64,000 nt of DNA from Lacrimispora indolis DSM 755 (GTDB lineage: Bacteria > Bacillota > Clostridia > Lachnospirales > Lachnospiraceae): positions 3,390,001 to 3,454,000 of the forward strand of contig NZ_AZUI01000001.1 of NCBI RefSeq assembly GCF_000526995.1, given 5' to 3'. A model generated the notes under the pieces. That model was given only the letters and a program-made list of their open reading frames with translations. It made no database searches and was not told the DNA's origin. The position numbers and the translations under genes were made by a program. Positions 25,100 to 34,624 of the stretch are shown piece by piece. Position 1 is the first letter of the stretch; each line of letters opens with the position of its first letter.

Positions 25100-25966
25100 A
25101 TGAAAGAACGGTTGGATGTGCTTTTAGTAAAGCAGGGACTGGCTGAGTCCAGGGAAAAGGCCAAAGCAATCATCATGTCCGGGATCGTCTATGTAGGCGG
25201 GGAGAAGGAAGACAAAGCCGGCACCACATTTGATGAAAATTCAATTATTGAGGTAAGGGGAAGCACCCTGCGGTACGTGAGCCGGGGCGGCTTGAAGCTT
25301 GAAAAGGCCATGACCCATTTCGGCGTGACCCTGGAAGGCAAGGTATGCATGGATGTAGGCTCCTCCACAGGCGGTTTTACGGACTGTATGCTTCAAAACG
25401 GGGCCGTAAAGGTTTATGCGGTGGATGTGGGCCACGGCCAGCTTGCATGGAAGCTTCGGAACGATGAGCGTGTGGTGTGTATGGAAAAAACCAATATCCG
25501 TTACGTTACTCCGGAGAATCTGGCCGACCCTATTGAATTTTCCTCCATCGATGTTTCCTTTATTTCCCTGACAAAGGTATTGGGCCCTGTAAAAGCCCTT
25601 CTTACGGATGAAGGGGAGATTGTCTGCCTGATCAAGCCTCAGTTTGAAGCCGGTCGGGAAAAGGTGGGAAAAAAGGGCGTGGTAAGGGAAAGGTCCGTCC
25701 ATTTGGAAGTGATCCGAATGGTTATTTCCCACGCGGAAAGCATTGGGTTTGAAGTGCTTCATCTGGAATATTCCCCAATTAAGGGACCGGAAGGAAATAT
25801 TGAGTATCTTCTTCACTTAAAAAACCACCGGCCAGGCGAAGAACAACCGGAGAGCCAGGTGGATCCGGAAAAGATCGTAAAAGAAGCTCATGCAGACTTA
25901 ACAGGACGCGAGAACGGTCTGCCACGAGAAGGCACCGAAGGGGACCCGGATTATTCTTGCAGGTAA
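25100..25966 (+). CDS. tlyA: TlyA-type rRNA 2'-O-methyltransferase
   Basis: An N-terminal S4 RNA-binding domain (residues about 3-62) is joined to an FtsJ-like methyltransferase with the SAM motif DVGSSTGGFTDCML, a DVSFISLTKV block and the LIKPQFE loop. TlyA proteins methylate cytidines in 16S and 23S rRNA; some are also called hemolysins. The last 40 residues are acidic and extend past the usual end of the family. Sits in the same operon position as B. subtilis yqxC. Confidence 0.93.
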   Translation: MKERLDVLLVKQGLAESREKAKAIIMSGIVYVGGEKEDKAGTTFDENSIIEVRGSTLRYVSRGGLKLEKAMTHFGVTLEGKVCMDVGSSTGGFTDCMLQNGAVKVYAVDVGHGQLAWKLRNDERVVCMEKTNIRYVTPENLADPIEFSSIDVSFISLTKVLGPVKALLTDEGEIVCLIKPQFEAGREKVGKKGVVRERSVHLEVIRMVISHAESIGFEVLHLEYSPIKGPEGNIEYLLHLKNHRPGEEQPESQVDPEKIVKEAHADLTGRENGLPREGTEGDPDYSCR

Positions 25967-25976
25967 GGAGTTTATT

Positions 25977-26834
25977 ATGAAGTATTTTTATGTGATCATG
26001 AACCCTGATAAAGAGGGGGCCAGAGAGACTGCAAGAGCCATTCGCGATTATCTTACAGATCATGGAGCCGTCTGCCTGATCGGGGGAGAAGGCCAGGATA
26101 AGCGGCATCAGAAGAGCCATTATACTGATGCTGCCATGGTGCCGGAAGAAACGGAGTGCCTTATCACCTTAGGCGGCGATGGGACCCTTATACAGGCTGC
26201 CAGAGATCTGGCAGGCCGGAATATCCCTATGATCGGGATCAACCGGGGGACCCTTGGGTATCTGACCCAGGTATCCCGCACAGAGGAAATCAATGACGCC
26301 CTTTCCGCTCTTCTTGCCAATGACTATAAGCTGGAAGAACGGATGATGCTGGACGGCTGTATTTACCGAAAAGGAGAGCCTGTATGTCAGGATATCGCTT
26401 TAAATGAGATCGTGGTAGCCAGAAGCGATAATTTAAAGATGCTGCAGTTTAAGGTTTATTTGAACCAGGAATTCTTAAATGAATACCGGGCGGATGGGCT
26501 TATAGCAGCAACGCCTACCGGTTCCACTGCCTACAATCTTTCCGCAGGAGGGCCGATCATTGTTCCGGATTCCAAAATGGTGGTTCTGACCCCTATCTGC
26601 TCTCATGCCCTTGGGGCAAGGAGCATCGTCCTTTCTGCCGATGACTGGATCCAGATCGAGATGACGGGAAAAAAGGGCGTATGTCAGGCTGCAGTATTTG
26701 ACGGAGACACCGCTACAGAGCTTTATCCGGGGGATTGCATAGAGATACGCCGGTCAGAGGTTAAGACCATTCTGATAAAGCTGAAAAACATATCATTTTT
26801 AGATAACCTGCGCAACAAAATGGCTGGTATATAG
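25977..26834 (+). CDS. nadK: NAD kinase
   Basis: Phosphorylates NAD to NADP. The GGDGT motif is at residues 66-70. Further conserved parts are GINRGTLGYLTQ, NEIVVARSDNLKM and the glycine-rich ATPTGSTAYNLSAGGPIIVP. The 285-aa length is typical. Ribosome site AAGGAG, 7 bases before the ATG. Part of the nusB-recN operon; this gene is not in the corresponding Bacillus operon but is common here in Clostridia. Confidence 0.96.
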   Translation: MKYFYVIMNPDKEGARETARAIRDYLTDHGAVCLIGGEGQDKRHQKSHYTDAAMVPEETECLITLGGDGTLIQAARDLAGRNIPMIGINRGTLGYLTQVSRTEEINDALSALLANDYKLEERMMLDGCIYRKGEPVCQDIALNEIVVARSDNLKMLQFKVYLNQEFLNEYRADGLIAATPTGSTAYNLSAGGPIIVPDSKMVVLTPICSHALGARSIVLSADDWIQIEMTGKKGVCQAAVFDGDTATELYPGDCIEIRRSEVKTILIKLKNISFLDNLRNKMAGI

Positions 26835-26845
26835 GGAGGGGCACT

Positions 26846-27295
26846 ATGAAACTGGAACGACACAGCAAAATTGTGGAACTCATCGGAAAATACGAGATCG
26901 AAACTCAGGAGGAGCTGGCGGATTATTTGAATCAGGCAGGCTTTGCAGTCACCCAGGCAACGGTTTCCAGAGATATCAGGGAGCTGAAGCTGACAAAGGT
27001 TCAGTCTGAGTCAGGAAAGCAGCGGTATGTGGTGCTTCAAAACCAGAGTTCCTTCAGTGATAAGTACATCCGGATCCTGCGGGATGGCTATTTATCCATG
27101 GACATGGCACAGAACATTCTGGTCATAAAGACCGTATCCGGCATGGCTATGGCGGTGGCTGCTGCGTTAGACGCCCTTCATTTCAGTGAAATGGTGGGCT
27201 GTATTGCAGGAGATGACACCATCATGTGCGCCATTCGGAGCTCTGATGATACCATACTCATGATGGACAAGCTTAAAAAACTCATTACGGGATAA
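26846..27295 (+). CDS. argR: Arginine repressor
   Basis: A 149-aa ArgR/AhrC protein. The N-terminal winged helix contains QATVSRDIRELKLTKV. The C-terminal hexamerisation and arginine-binding domain contains AAALDALHFSEMVGCIAGDDTIM. It represses arginine synthesis and activates catabolism genes when arginine is bound. Located between nadK and recN, as in Bacillus (ahrC-recN). Confidence 0.96.
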   Translation: MKLERHSKIVELIGKYEIETQEELADYLNQAGFAVTQATVSRDIRELKLTKVQSESGKQRYVVLQNQSSFSDKYIRILRDGYLSMDMAQNILVIKTVSGMAMAVAAALDALHFSEMVGCIAGDDTIMCAIRSSDDTILMMDKLKKLITG

Positions 27296-27306
27296 AGGAG
27301 GCCGCC

Positions 27307-28965
27307 ATGCTTTCAGAATTACACGTAAAGAACCTAGCCCTGATCGAAAAAGCCGATGTGGAGTTTGGACAGGGTTTTAATGTCCTCACCGGCGAAACCG
27401 GAGCCGGTAAATCCATTATTATCGGCTCCGTTACCATTGCTCTTGGGGGCAAGACGCCAAAGGATATTATTAGAAAGGGCACAGAATACGCCTATATTGA
27501 ACTGATCTTTACGGTCAGGGACACAGAGAAAGTCCGCCTGTTAAAAGAGCTGGACGTTTATCCTGACGGAGATGGTACGGTCATTATTTCAAAAAAGATC
27601 ATGCCCTCCAGAAGCTTGAGCAAAATCAATGACGAAACCGTGACCGCAGGGAAGCTGCGGGATATAACGGGCCTTCTCATCGATATTCATGGACAGCATG
27701 AACATCAGTCTTTACTCTACAAATCCAAACATCTTGAGATTCTGGACCGCTACCAGGAGAAAAAGTCCCATGAGCTAAAAGAAAATATTGCAGATACATA
27801 TAAGGAATATGTCCGGCTGAAAGACCGCCTTTCCGCCTTCCAGCTAGACGAAGAGGTCAGGCTCAGGGAAATGGATTTTATCCGTTACGAGATAGAAGAG
27901 ATCGAGAATGCCCGTCTAAAAGAAGGAGAAAAGGAAGAACTGTCTTCCAGGTACCGGCTGTTTGTGAACGCAAAAAAAATAACCGAAAGCCTTTCCATTG
28001 CTTATTCCGCCGTGGATTCGGACTTTATCAGCCGTGCTTTAAAAGAAGTGGAGTCAGTTGCTTCCTACGATGAAAGACTTTCTGCCATAAGGGACCAGCT
28101 TTTTGATGCGGATTCCATCTTAAGTGATATCAACCGGGAAATAACCTCTTATATGGATGACATGTCTTTTGATGAAGAGGAATACGGACAGATAGAGGAG
28201 CGGCTTGATGTCATTCACAATCTGGAAGCAAAATACGGGGGAAGTCTGGATCAGATTTTTATAAATCTGGAAGAAAAGCAGAAACGCCTGGACGAGTTGG
28301 AAGATTATGACGGGGCTAAAAAGAGAACGGCAGAAGAGCTTCAAAGGGTATCGGACCGGCTGGAACATCTTTCCGGGCAATTATCTGAAATGAGAAAGCA
28401 TACGGCTAAGGAGCTGACAAAAAAGATAAGAGAAGGATTAAAGGACTTAAATTTCATTGATGTGGAATTTTCCATGGAATTTTCACGCCTTGGACATTAT
28501 ACGGCTAACGGCTTTGACGAGGCCGAATTTTTGATTTCCACGAATCCCGGTGAGCCTTTAAAGCCTTTGGGAATGGTAGCTTCCGGCGGCGAGCTGTCCA
28601 GGATCATGCTGGCAATTAAAACTGTGCTGGCAGATACGGATGACATTCCGACTTTGATTTTTGATGAGATCGACACCGGCATCAGCGGGCGCACGGCCCA
28701 GAAGGTGTCGGAAAAGCTGGCTTACATTGCCGGGAACCATCAGGTGATCTGCATCACCCACCTGCCTCAGATCGCCGCCATGGCTGACTGCCATTACGAG
28801 ATCGCTAAGGCGGTGGAAGAAGGCCGGACAGCCACCTCCATACACCGCCTGGGCGGAGAAGAGGTGGTAGAGGAGCTGGCAAGGCTTTTAGGCGGTGCGG
28901 AGATCACCGAGGCTGTGAGAGCCAATGCAAGGGAAATGAAGCGGCTTGCAAAAGAAAGCAGATAA
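27307..28965 (+). CDS. recN: DNA repair protein RecN
   Basis: An SMC-like ATPase acting at double-strand breaks. Walker A is GETGAGKS at residues 29-36, the ABC signature VASGGELSRIMLAIK and the Walker B LIFDEIDTGISG lie near the C-terminus. Between them is a coiled coil of about 300 residues. The 552-aa length is normal. Last gene of the nusB operon; in Bacillus it is followed directly by spoIVB, but here five kilobases of other genes intervene. Confidence 0.97.
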   Translation: MLSELHVKNLALIEKADVEFGQGFNVLTGETGAGKSIIIGSVTIALGGKTPKDIIRKGTEYAYIELIFTVRDTEKVRLLKELDVYPDGDGTVIISKKIMPSRSLSKINDETVTAGKLRDITGLLIDIHGQHEHQSLLYKSKHLEILDRYQEKKSHELKENIADTYKEYVRLKDRLSAFQLDEEVRLREMDFIRYEIEEIENARLKEGEKEELSSRYRLFVNAKKITESLSIAYSAVDSDFISRALKEVESVASYDERLSAIRDQLFDADSILSDINREITSYMDDMSFDEEEYGQIEERLDVIHNLEAKYGGSLDQIFINLEEKQKRLDELEDYDGAKKRTAEELQRVSDRLEHLSGQLSEMRKHTAKELTKKIREGLKDLNFIDVEFSMEFSRLGHYTANGFDEAEFLISTNPGEPLKPLGMVASGGELSRIMLAIKTVLADTDDIPTLIFDEIDTGISGRTAQKVSEKLAYIAGNHQVICITHLPQIAAMADCHYEIAKAVEEGRTATSIHRLGGEEVVEELARLLGGAEITEAVRANAREMKRLAKESR

Positions 28966-29011
28966 GCTGTGAATTTTTGCAAATGATAATGAAAACCGGG
29001 AGTATGAAAGC

Positions 29012-29728
29012 ATGATTGGATTAGGAACGCTGATAAATGTGGTAGGAATTACGGCAGGAGGCTTGGGAGGTCTTCTCTTTGGAAAGAGGATGGAGGAGCG
29101 GTACCAGCGCACGCTGATGAATGCGGCCGGTATCTGCGTGGTGTTTCTTGGTATTGAGGGCGTTATGGGAGAAATGCTGGTCATCCGGCAGGGAGAGCTT
29201 ACCAGCAGAGGAACGATGATGCTGATCCTGTCTTTTTTCATTGGGTCCCTGCTTGGGGAGTGGCTGGACATTGAATCAGCCATGGAACGGTTTGGGGAAT
29301 GGCTTAAGATAAAAACCAACAGCAGCGGTGATACAAGATTTGTAGACGGATTTGTAACAGCCTCCTTAACGGTCTGCATCGGCGCCATGGCAGTGGTAGG
29401 TTCCATCAAGGATGGAATCTCTGGAGATTATACGGTTCTTGCAGCCAAAGCGCTCCTGGATTTGATTATCATTCTGGTCATGACCGCGTCTCTGGGAAAA
29501 GGGTGTATTTTCTCAGCGATTCCGGTTGCCATATTTCAGGGAACCATAACGCTTCTGGCAAGACTTATTGAACCCCTTATGACGGAGCAGGCATTGTCAA
29601 ATCTGTCCTTAACCGGTTCGGTTATGATTTTTTGTGTAGGCGTGAATCTGGTCTGGGGGAAGATGATAAAGGTGGCAAATTTGCTTCCGGCCATCTTTTT
29701 GTCCGTCGCTTTTGCTTTTCTTTTTTAG
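29012..29728 (+). CDS. DUF554 membrane protein
   Basis: A 238-aa protein with about seven membrane helices. It opens with IGLGTLINVVGITAGGLGGLLFGKRM, the DUF554 (YdfK-like) signature, and carries the FVDGFVTASLTVCIGAMAVVGSI repeat typical of the family. The function of DUF554 is unknown; a transport or channel role is a guess from the topology. GGGAG lies 9 bases before the ATG. Follows recN by 46 bases and may share its transcript. Confidence 0.88.
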   Translation: MIGLGTLINVVGITAGGLGGLLFGKRMEERYQRTLMNAAGICVVFLGIEGVMGEMLVIRQGELTSRGTMMLILSFFIGSLLGEWLDIESAMERFGEWLKIKTNSSGDTRFVDGFVTASLTVCIGAMAVVGSIKDGISGDYTVLAAKALLDLIIILVMTASLGKGCIFSAIPVAIFQGTITLLARLIEPLMTEQALSNLSLTGSVMIFCVGVNLVWGKMIKVANLLPAIFLSVAFAFLF

Positions 29729-29783
29729 TATCTCTTGGCGCTTGAGTTGTATCACCATGAATTGGCGTTGAAAGGAAAAATCA

Positions 29784-30578
29784 TTGAAGGATAATATTGC
29801 TGAATGCATAAACATGTTAGGCAGTTTTTGCGGGAAGAGAGATATTCCTGCATTGACTTGTGATGGGCTGAGAAAAAAGTATGGAATACAACAGGCAGAT
29901 GTAATGGTCCTTTTCGGCGGCAGCATTATGTGCGGCGGGGATGTCCTGGCACATGCAATGCAGGCAGGGATAGCAAAAAAATATGTAATTGCAGGCGGAG
30001 CAGGTCACACAACAGAAACCCTGCGCCTGAAAATGCATAAGGAGTTCCCGGATATAGAAACGGCCGGTTTGCCGGAAGCGGAAATATTTGATGCATATAT
30101 TGAGCACCGGTATGGATTAAAAGCAGATATTCTGGAATGCAATTCTACAAACTGCGGAAACAACATAACATATCTTCTGGAATTGCTGAAGGAACATAAT
30201 ATTCCTTTTAAAAGTATTATTCTTGCACAGGACGCAACAATGCAGCATCGAATGGAGGCAGGACTCCGGAAGTATGTTTCTGACGATGTGACCATCATTA
30301 ATTATGCCGTCTACTGTGCCCATGTGATTGTAAAGGATTCAAAGCTTGTTTTTGAAAAAGAAATATGGGGAATGTGGGACATGGACAGATATATAACGCT
30401 GTTAATGGGCGAGATTCCCCGATTATCAGATGATGGGAACGGATATGGGCCGAAGGGAAAAGGCTATATTGCTCATGTGGATATGCCGAAAGAAGTAAAG
30501 GATGCTTTTAAGGAATTGAAAAAGGAATTCGCTGATAAAATACGGACAGCAAATCCCTTGTATGCGTCAGCGGAATGA
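29784..30578 (+). CDS. YdcF family protein (DUF218 domain)
   Basis: A 264-aa cytoplasmic protein with the DUF218 Rossmann-like core: VMVLFGGSIMCGGDVLAHAMQ, then KKYVIAGGAGHT, and later SIILAQDATMQHRM. YdcF of E. coli binds S-adenosylmethionine; no activity is known for this one. It starts with TTG (29784), supported by AAAGGA 7 bases upstream. No signal peptide, unlike the ElyC/SanA members of the superfamily. Confidence 0.82.
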   Translation: MKDNIAECINMLGSFCGKRDIPALTCDGLRKKYGIQQADVMVLFGGSIMCGGDVLAHAMQAGIAKKYVIAGGAGHTTETLRLKMHKEFPDIETAGLPEAEIFDAYIEHRYGLKADILECNSTNCGNNITYLLELLKEHNIPFKSIILAQDATMQHRMEAGLRKYVSDDVTIINYAVYCAHVIVKDSKLVFEKEIWGMWDMDRYITLLMGEIPRLSDDGNGYGPKGKGYIAHVDMPKEVKDAFKELKKEFADKIRTANPLYASAE

Positions 30579-30637
30579 TTTCTCCCTTTTCTGTGCTGAT
30601 TTTCCGGTTCCGGTTTTGGTGGCCGGTTTAACATTCC

Positions 30638-30970
30638 TTATATGGGAAACACGGTACGAATCAGAACCATATAGCAAAGGGTTCCTGAAAAGATACTGAT
30701 AAGCGTATTTTTGTGCCAAAATTGCATGACGATAACAAGCACCACTGGAATAATCTCCGGGGCGCCATGGGGATATACCGTAAATTGAGTGTTCCTAAGG
30801 CAATAGATGACCAGAATCAGCATAATGGAAGCAGGAAGAACGGTACCGAGATATGATATTATTTGCGGAGGACGTTTTTTCATAAACAGAAGATAAGGCA
30901 GACCTCGCGAGATCCATGTTATCATTGCAACAATGCCAATGGTTGCTGCGGCCATCAGATTCTTACTCAT
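30638..30970 (-). CDS. azlD: AzlD-type branched-chain amino acid exporter small subunit
   Basis: A 110-aa protein with three to four membrane helices, containing the family opening VAMITWISRGLPYLLF. AzlD works with AzlC to export branched-chain amino acids or analogues. Its start overlaps the end of azlC by 8 bases, so the two are translationally coupled. Transcribed on the minus strand from the azlC promoter. Confidence 0.9.
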   Translation of the reverse strand: MSKNLMAAATIGIVAMITWISRGLPYLLFMKKRPPQIISYLGTVLPASIMLILVIYCLRNTQFTVYPHGAPEIIPVVLVIVMQFWHKNTLISIFSGTLCYMVLIRTVFPI

Positions 30971-31679
30971 TTCTGCCCTCCAGAGTCCCTTTATGAATAT
31001 GGTTTTTAAGGATAACTAATAAAATCATGCTTACAGACAGGGCCGGAAGGATGAAATGATCAGGCCCTGTTAAAAAGTAAAATAATACTGCGCTTATAAA
31101 ACCGATGACAGCCGGAATATGAGATTCAAATTCTCTCCATTGATTAACAACGACTGCTGTAAAAAATGCTGTTGCGGAAAATTCAATACCTGCCATGTCA
31201 ATTGGCAGTACATTTCCAATCACTGCACCTGATGAACAGCTGATAATCCAAAGGATGTGGCAAAGGAATAAGATATAGAATTGGACCTTTTGTTTATCCA
31301 GCCCAATTGGACATTTTAAAGCACATAGGACAGAGTATGTTTCATCTGTCATTGTCAAAGCCATGTAAGGATATTTCCAGTATGATCTCCTTTGTTTTCC
31401 TATGTTGCGGAATTCATCAATAAAACTTATGCCGTAAAAGATGTGCCTGGCATTAATGAACAGTGTCATAAGAGCTATCATGTATAACGGAGCACCGGAG
31501 GTCATAAGTGTTACCATAACAATCTGCATAGAACCTGCATAGATCAGTAAGGCGGATAAAAATGCCCATATAGGTGAATACCCTGCTTTATTCAGCAGAA
31601 TACCGCTTGCCAGGCCCACAAATACATAAGAAAAAACCAACGGGATTATTTGTTTTATGGCATAATTCAGTGATTTCAC
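30963..31679 (-). CDS. azlC: AzlC-type branched-chain amino acid exporter large subunit
   Basis: A 238-aa protein with about seven membrane helices. The conserved GILLNKAGYSPIWAFLSALLIYAGSMQ and the NARHIFYGISF motif identify AzlC. It starts with GTG; AAAGGA lies 9 bases upstream. The promoter (31723-31751) overlaps a perfect palindrome that also occurs at the promoter of the MocR-type gene next door, which points to control by that regulator. Confidence 0.93.
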   Translation of the reverse strand: MKSLNYAIKQIIPLVFSYVFVGLASGILLNKAGYSPIWAFLSALLIYAGSMQIVMVTLMTSGAPLYMIALMTLFINARHIFYGISFIDEFRNIGKQRRSYWKYPYMALTMTDETYSVLCALKCPIGLDKQKVQFYILFLCHILWIISCSSGAVIGNVLPIDMAGIEFSATAFFTAVVVNQWREFESHIPAVIGFISAVLFYFLTGPDHFILPALSVSMILLVILKNHIHKGTLEGRNE

Positions 31680-31722
31680 AAAGTCTTTTCCTTTTCGTAA
31701 TAGTTACTCTGATTCTACAATT

Positions 31723-31751
31723 ATTATATCGTCCATCGGTGAGCCATACAA
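31723..31751 (-). promoter_or_regulatory. azlCD promoter
   Basis: Read on the minus strand: TTGTAT (31751-31746), 17 bp, TATAAT (31728-31723). The -35 box lies inside the palindromic operator at 31744-31767. Confidence 0.8.
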
Positions 31752-31767
31752 TATAATAATTGTATGG
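31744..31767. promoter_or_regulatory. MocR-type operator at azlC
   Basis: CCATACAAT, six bases, ATTGTATGG: a perfect 9-6-9 palindrome covering the azlC -35 box. The same site, with one mismatch, covers the promoter of the regulator gene (33172-33195). Confidence 0.78.
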
Positions 31768-31774
31768 CGTACAA

Positions 31775-33154
31775 TTATTGCTCCAGTAATTCTTTCAGGA
31801 TCCTCAGGCCTGTTTCAAGCTCCGTGATTGTTTCAGGCGCACAAACTGCCAGGCGCACCGCATGTTCCGGAGCCGTGGTTCCTACGGCAAATCGCTGGGC
31901 TGCGTATACTTGTACGCCTGCTAAACGCGCATTTCTTTCAAATTCCAAGCCGGAAATATTCCCAGGAAGTTTTAACCATCGAAATATACAGCAGAGATCT
32001 CCTTTACAATCCAGCTGATTCAAATATCTGTTTACAATCAGGTTGCGTTCTTTTGTATTTGTTCTGTGTCTTTGAATTATATCATCTAACAGACCAGATA
32101 CGATGACTCTTGAAGACAGCTCTGTCATCAAAGGAGATACAGAGACGTTCAACGTATAAAGTGCCTCTGAGATTTCTGAGCGGTACAGAGGCGGTGAAGC
32201 AATATATGCCAGACGAAGCCCCGGAGCAACTGATTTTGAAAGGCTGGCTACATAAATGGTCCTATGGGGAACAAGGGATGCGACTGGAGTAATGGTTTCA
32301 GCCATAAACTGATAAGTGCCATCCTCAATGACAATCAAGTCATATTCATTTGCTATTCGGGCAATGTCCTTTCTTTTCTCCAATGACATGGTTTTTGCAG
32401 TAGGGTTGTGATGTGCCGGTATAACATAGATTCCTTTCATTCCGGAATTTTTGCAGGCATTAATAAGTGAATCCAGATCCATTTCATCGTTGTGCTGCTT
32501 TATGGGAATCAGCTGTATTCCCAATGCGGCAGCGCTGGTCTTAATGCCTGAATAGGTGTGAGCGTCGACGCCTATCCTGTCTCCATAATGAAATAAACCG
32601 GCTAGTATGGCTGTAAGCCCATTCTGTCCACCATTTGAAAATAGAATGTTTTCATGGGAAACTGCTAGGCCGCAGCGGGAAAGGAACCGTACGGCAGCAT
32701 CTTTTTGCCATATTGTATCAGCAGGCCGGTTGTAGCTGAACCATTTACCGGCGTCGTGTTCGCTGAGCATTGTCTTTAATAATTCCAATAATAATTCATT
32801 TGAAGATTTTTCAGGGACCGTGGCCCCCATTTCAATTAACTTCCCGGTATTTCCCTCGCTTAATAAACGGTTGTTAGCCAGAGCGTCATATGACACAAAG
32901 GTTCCCCGCCCGATTGTGGAGGACAAGAGCCCCTTTAATTCACAAACACGAAAGGCTTTTGAAACAGTGCTCACATTGATGTCAAGATAATCAGCCAGCT
33001 CTCTTTGCGGAGGCAGTTTTGTTCCCGGCAATAACCGGCTTTTTATAATATCTTGCTCTAATTGACGGGCTAGCTGCAAATAGAGGGATTTTTGGCTTTT
33101 GTCTATAACAGGTTTCCATGACATGGGGTAGTTTTCAAAAGAGTTAAATGGCAT
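31775..33154 (-). CDS. MocR/GntR-type regulator with aminotransferase domain
   Basis: A 459-aa protein with an N-terminal GntR winged helix (LPPQRELADYLDINVSTVSKAFRVCELKG, residues about 50-78). A long fold-type-I aminotransferase domain follows. The PLP region is recognisable in NGGQNGLTA, HHNPTAKTMSLEKR, VIEDGTYQF and the lysine-containing SLSKSVAPGLRLAY. MocR regulators sense an amino acid or vitamin B6 form. The ATG at 33154 has AAGGAGG upstream. It precedes azlCD on the same strand, and a shared palindrome at both promoters suggests it regulates itself and the exporter. Confidence 0.92.
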   Translation of the reverse strand: MPFNSFENYPMSWKPVIDKSQKSLYLQLARQLEQDIIKSRLLPGTKLPPQRELADYLDINVSTVSKAFRVCELKGLLSSTIGRGTFVSYDALANNRLLSEGNTGKLIEMGATVPEKSSNELLLELLKTMLSEHDAGKWFSYNRPADTIWQKDAAVRFLSRCGLAVSHENILFSNGGQNGLTAILAGLFHYGDRIGVDAHTYSGIKTSAAALGIQLIPIKQHNDEMDLDSLINACKNSGMKGIYVIPAHHNPTAKTMSLEKRKDIARIANEYDLIVIEDGTYQFMAETITPVASLVPHRTIYVASLSKSVAPGLRLAYIASPPLYRSEISEALYTLNVSVSPLMTELSSRVIVSGLLDDIIQRHRTNTKERNLIVNRYLNQLDCKGDLCCIFRWLKLPGNISGLEFERNARLAGVQVYAAQRFAVGTTAPEHAVRLAVCAPETITELETGLRILKELLEQ

Positions 33155-33171
33155 AAAGTGACCTCCTTATA

Positions 33172-33195
33172 CCATACAATTATAATATTGTTTGG
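33172..33195. promoter_or_regulatory. MocR-type operator at the regulator's own promoter
   Basis: CCATACAAT, six bases, ATTGTTTGG: the azlC palindrome with one mismatch in 18 arm positions. It covers the -10 box of the regulator gene. Confidence 0.75.
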
Positions 33196-33207
33196 TGCAT
33201 AAGGCAA
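33179..33207 (-). promoter_or_regulatory. Promoter of the MocR-type regulator
   Basis: Minus strand: TTGCCT (33207-33202), 17 bp, TATAAT (33184-33179), ending 24 bases before the start codon. The -10 box is inside the operator, fitting autoregulation. Confidence 0.7.
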
Positions 33208-33614
33208 TGAATATCATGTTTTTCCTGGAAGCAATGGAGTTGGATCCACCATGTTACTTCAAGGCACCACGTTAGGCGTAAGGAATTAAGTGCGTCAGAA
33301 AAATCAAGAGGCATGTGCTGAGAGTAGCCTTCTATAAACGAAATTATTTTATTTTTGCTTATGGTATTTTTATTTAATGTAAATGAAATCAAAGCCCGTC
33401 CAATATCTCTCCAGACATACCCATATCTATTCGTATCAAAATCAATAATTGCCGATACGTCATCACCGTTAAATAATATATTATCAGCAGCAAAGTCTGA
33501 ATGAGTGATACCTTGCGGAAGGTTTGAAAAGAACTTATCGGATAATGTTTCCAAAATGGGCTTTTGCAAATTTACTGCCTGAATATACTCCTCAAGTCCG
33601 CTTGACAATTTCAT
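33180..33614 (-). pseudogene. C-terminal fragment of an aminoglycoside/choline phosphotransferase-fold protein
   Basis: Only the C-terminal lobe of an APH-fold kinase remains. The Brenner-type catalytic loop THSDFAADNIL and the metal-binding IIDFDTNRYG with its aspartates are visible. The N-terminal ATP-binding lobe of about 120-150 residues is missing, and no matching sequence was recognised upstream in another frame. No convincing ribosome site precedes the first ATG. The 3' end runs into the promoter of the MocR-type gene. It is best read as a gene remnant; a minimal functional protein is unlikely. Confidence 0.75.
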
Positions 33615-34624
33615 TTTATGTCACAGTCATGAATAATGATTACTGAAAATCAGCAGGGGTCAGGGCTGACTCCAGCCACCACATTTACAAAATAGGATAC
33701 TTATTTTTTATGAGTGCTCTTCAAAATATATCATACCGGAAAGAAAATGAAACGAATAAAATAGAACATTTTAACTGATATTGTAGCAATATTTGTGATG
33801 CCGGACCTCTGAAAACTGCACTGTAACGAGTTATGCAGAAATATAAGAAAGTGTAAAAAAACCTCTGATTTAGACCGCCCTTTTGAGGGATTTGTAGTCA
33901 TTTATAAATCTCAGTTCACCTATTTTATCAATAAAAAATTAAAAATTGGAGATTATAATTATAAATAAAATGATGATTCCAAAAGGGATAGAATAAAGAT
34001 TGTTTTATCACAGAAAAAGGCTTTATACCAACATAGAGTAACTGAAAATTTTTCAAAGAAAAGTAAGGCACCCTGGAAAAATATGTAAGTCATAATGCGA
34101 AACATTCTCATGAAAGAAACTGTTCACCTGGACAATTTAACCAGACAATATTCAGCCGGGCAGCTGCAGGCTGTCGCCGGAATTATCCAAAGCCTGAGTC
34201 TCATAAAGCCTGACAAGTATATAGAACCTGGAAAATACGTCAATAGGTTCCGACTGTTTAGAAGGAGTTTCATCCTATTTTATTAAACTTTTGTGGACAA
34301 AAAGGAAATGCAATTAATAAAATGCGGGAATATGGTGCATCATCCTTTTTGTGAGAATTAATTTTAGTTTGTATCCTACGGACGGATTATCATGTGTTTC
34401 CAAGGTATGTCTTTATAACTGAAAAAGCCATATCTGAAATACAAAAAAATATCCCTGCCGAATCAAGCAAAATGCGTAAAAAGATTTTCATTCTGTTGCA
34501 ATAGCTGCCACCGAAAGAAAATAGTTACAACTAAAATATGACAGTGTGATTTAATTAATTTCTCACATACTAAGAGAGGAGCAAAAAAATTGTCTCCTTT
34601 CATTCACCTAAGGAGGTATGTGAG
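33615..34624. other. Long noncoding spacer before spoIVB
   Basis: About 1 kb without a convincing gene. It is AT-rich and includes a CTGCA/TGCAG hairpin near 33813-33836 similar to one near 5496. A 63-codon ORF at 34095-34286 has no good ribosome site or recognisable family. The last 60 bases carry the spoIVB promoter region. It may be decayed sequence left with the truncated phosphotransferase. Confidence 0.5.
34566..34572 (+). promoter_or_regulatory. Candidate sigma-G/F -10 element of spoIVB
   Basis: CATACTA matches the CATNNTA -10 box of forespore sigma-G promoters; the -35 partner is weak. spoIVB is sigma-F/sigma-G controlled in Bacillus. Lies 52 bases before the start codon. Confidence 0.45.

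Noticed and set aside
34095..34286. 63-codon plus-strand ORF in the spacer before spoIVB
   Set aside because: No ribosome site near the start, no recognisable domain, and the region looks decayed.
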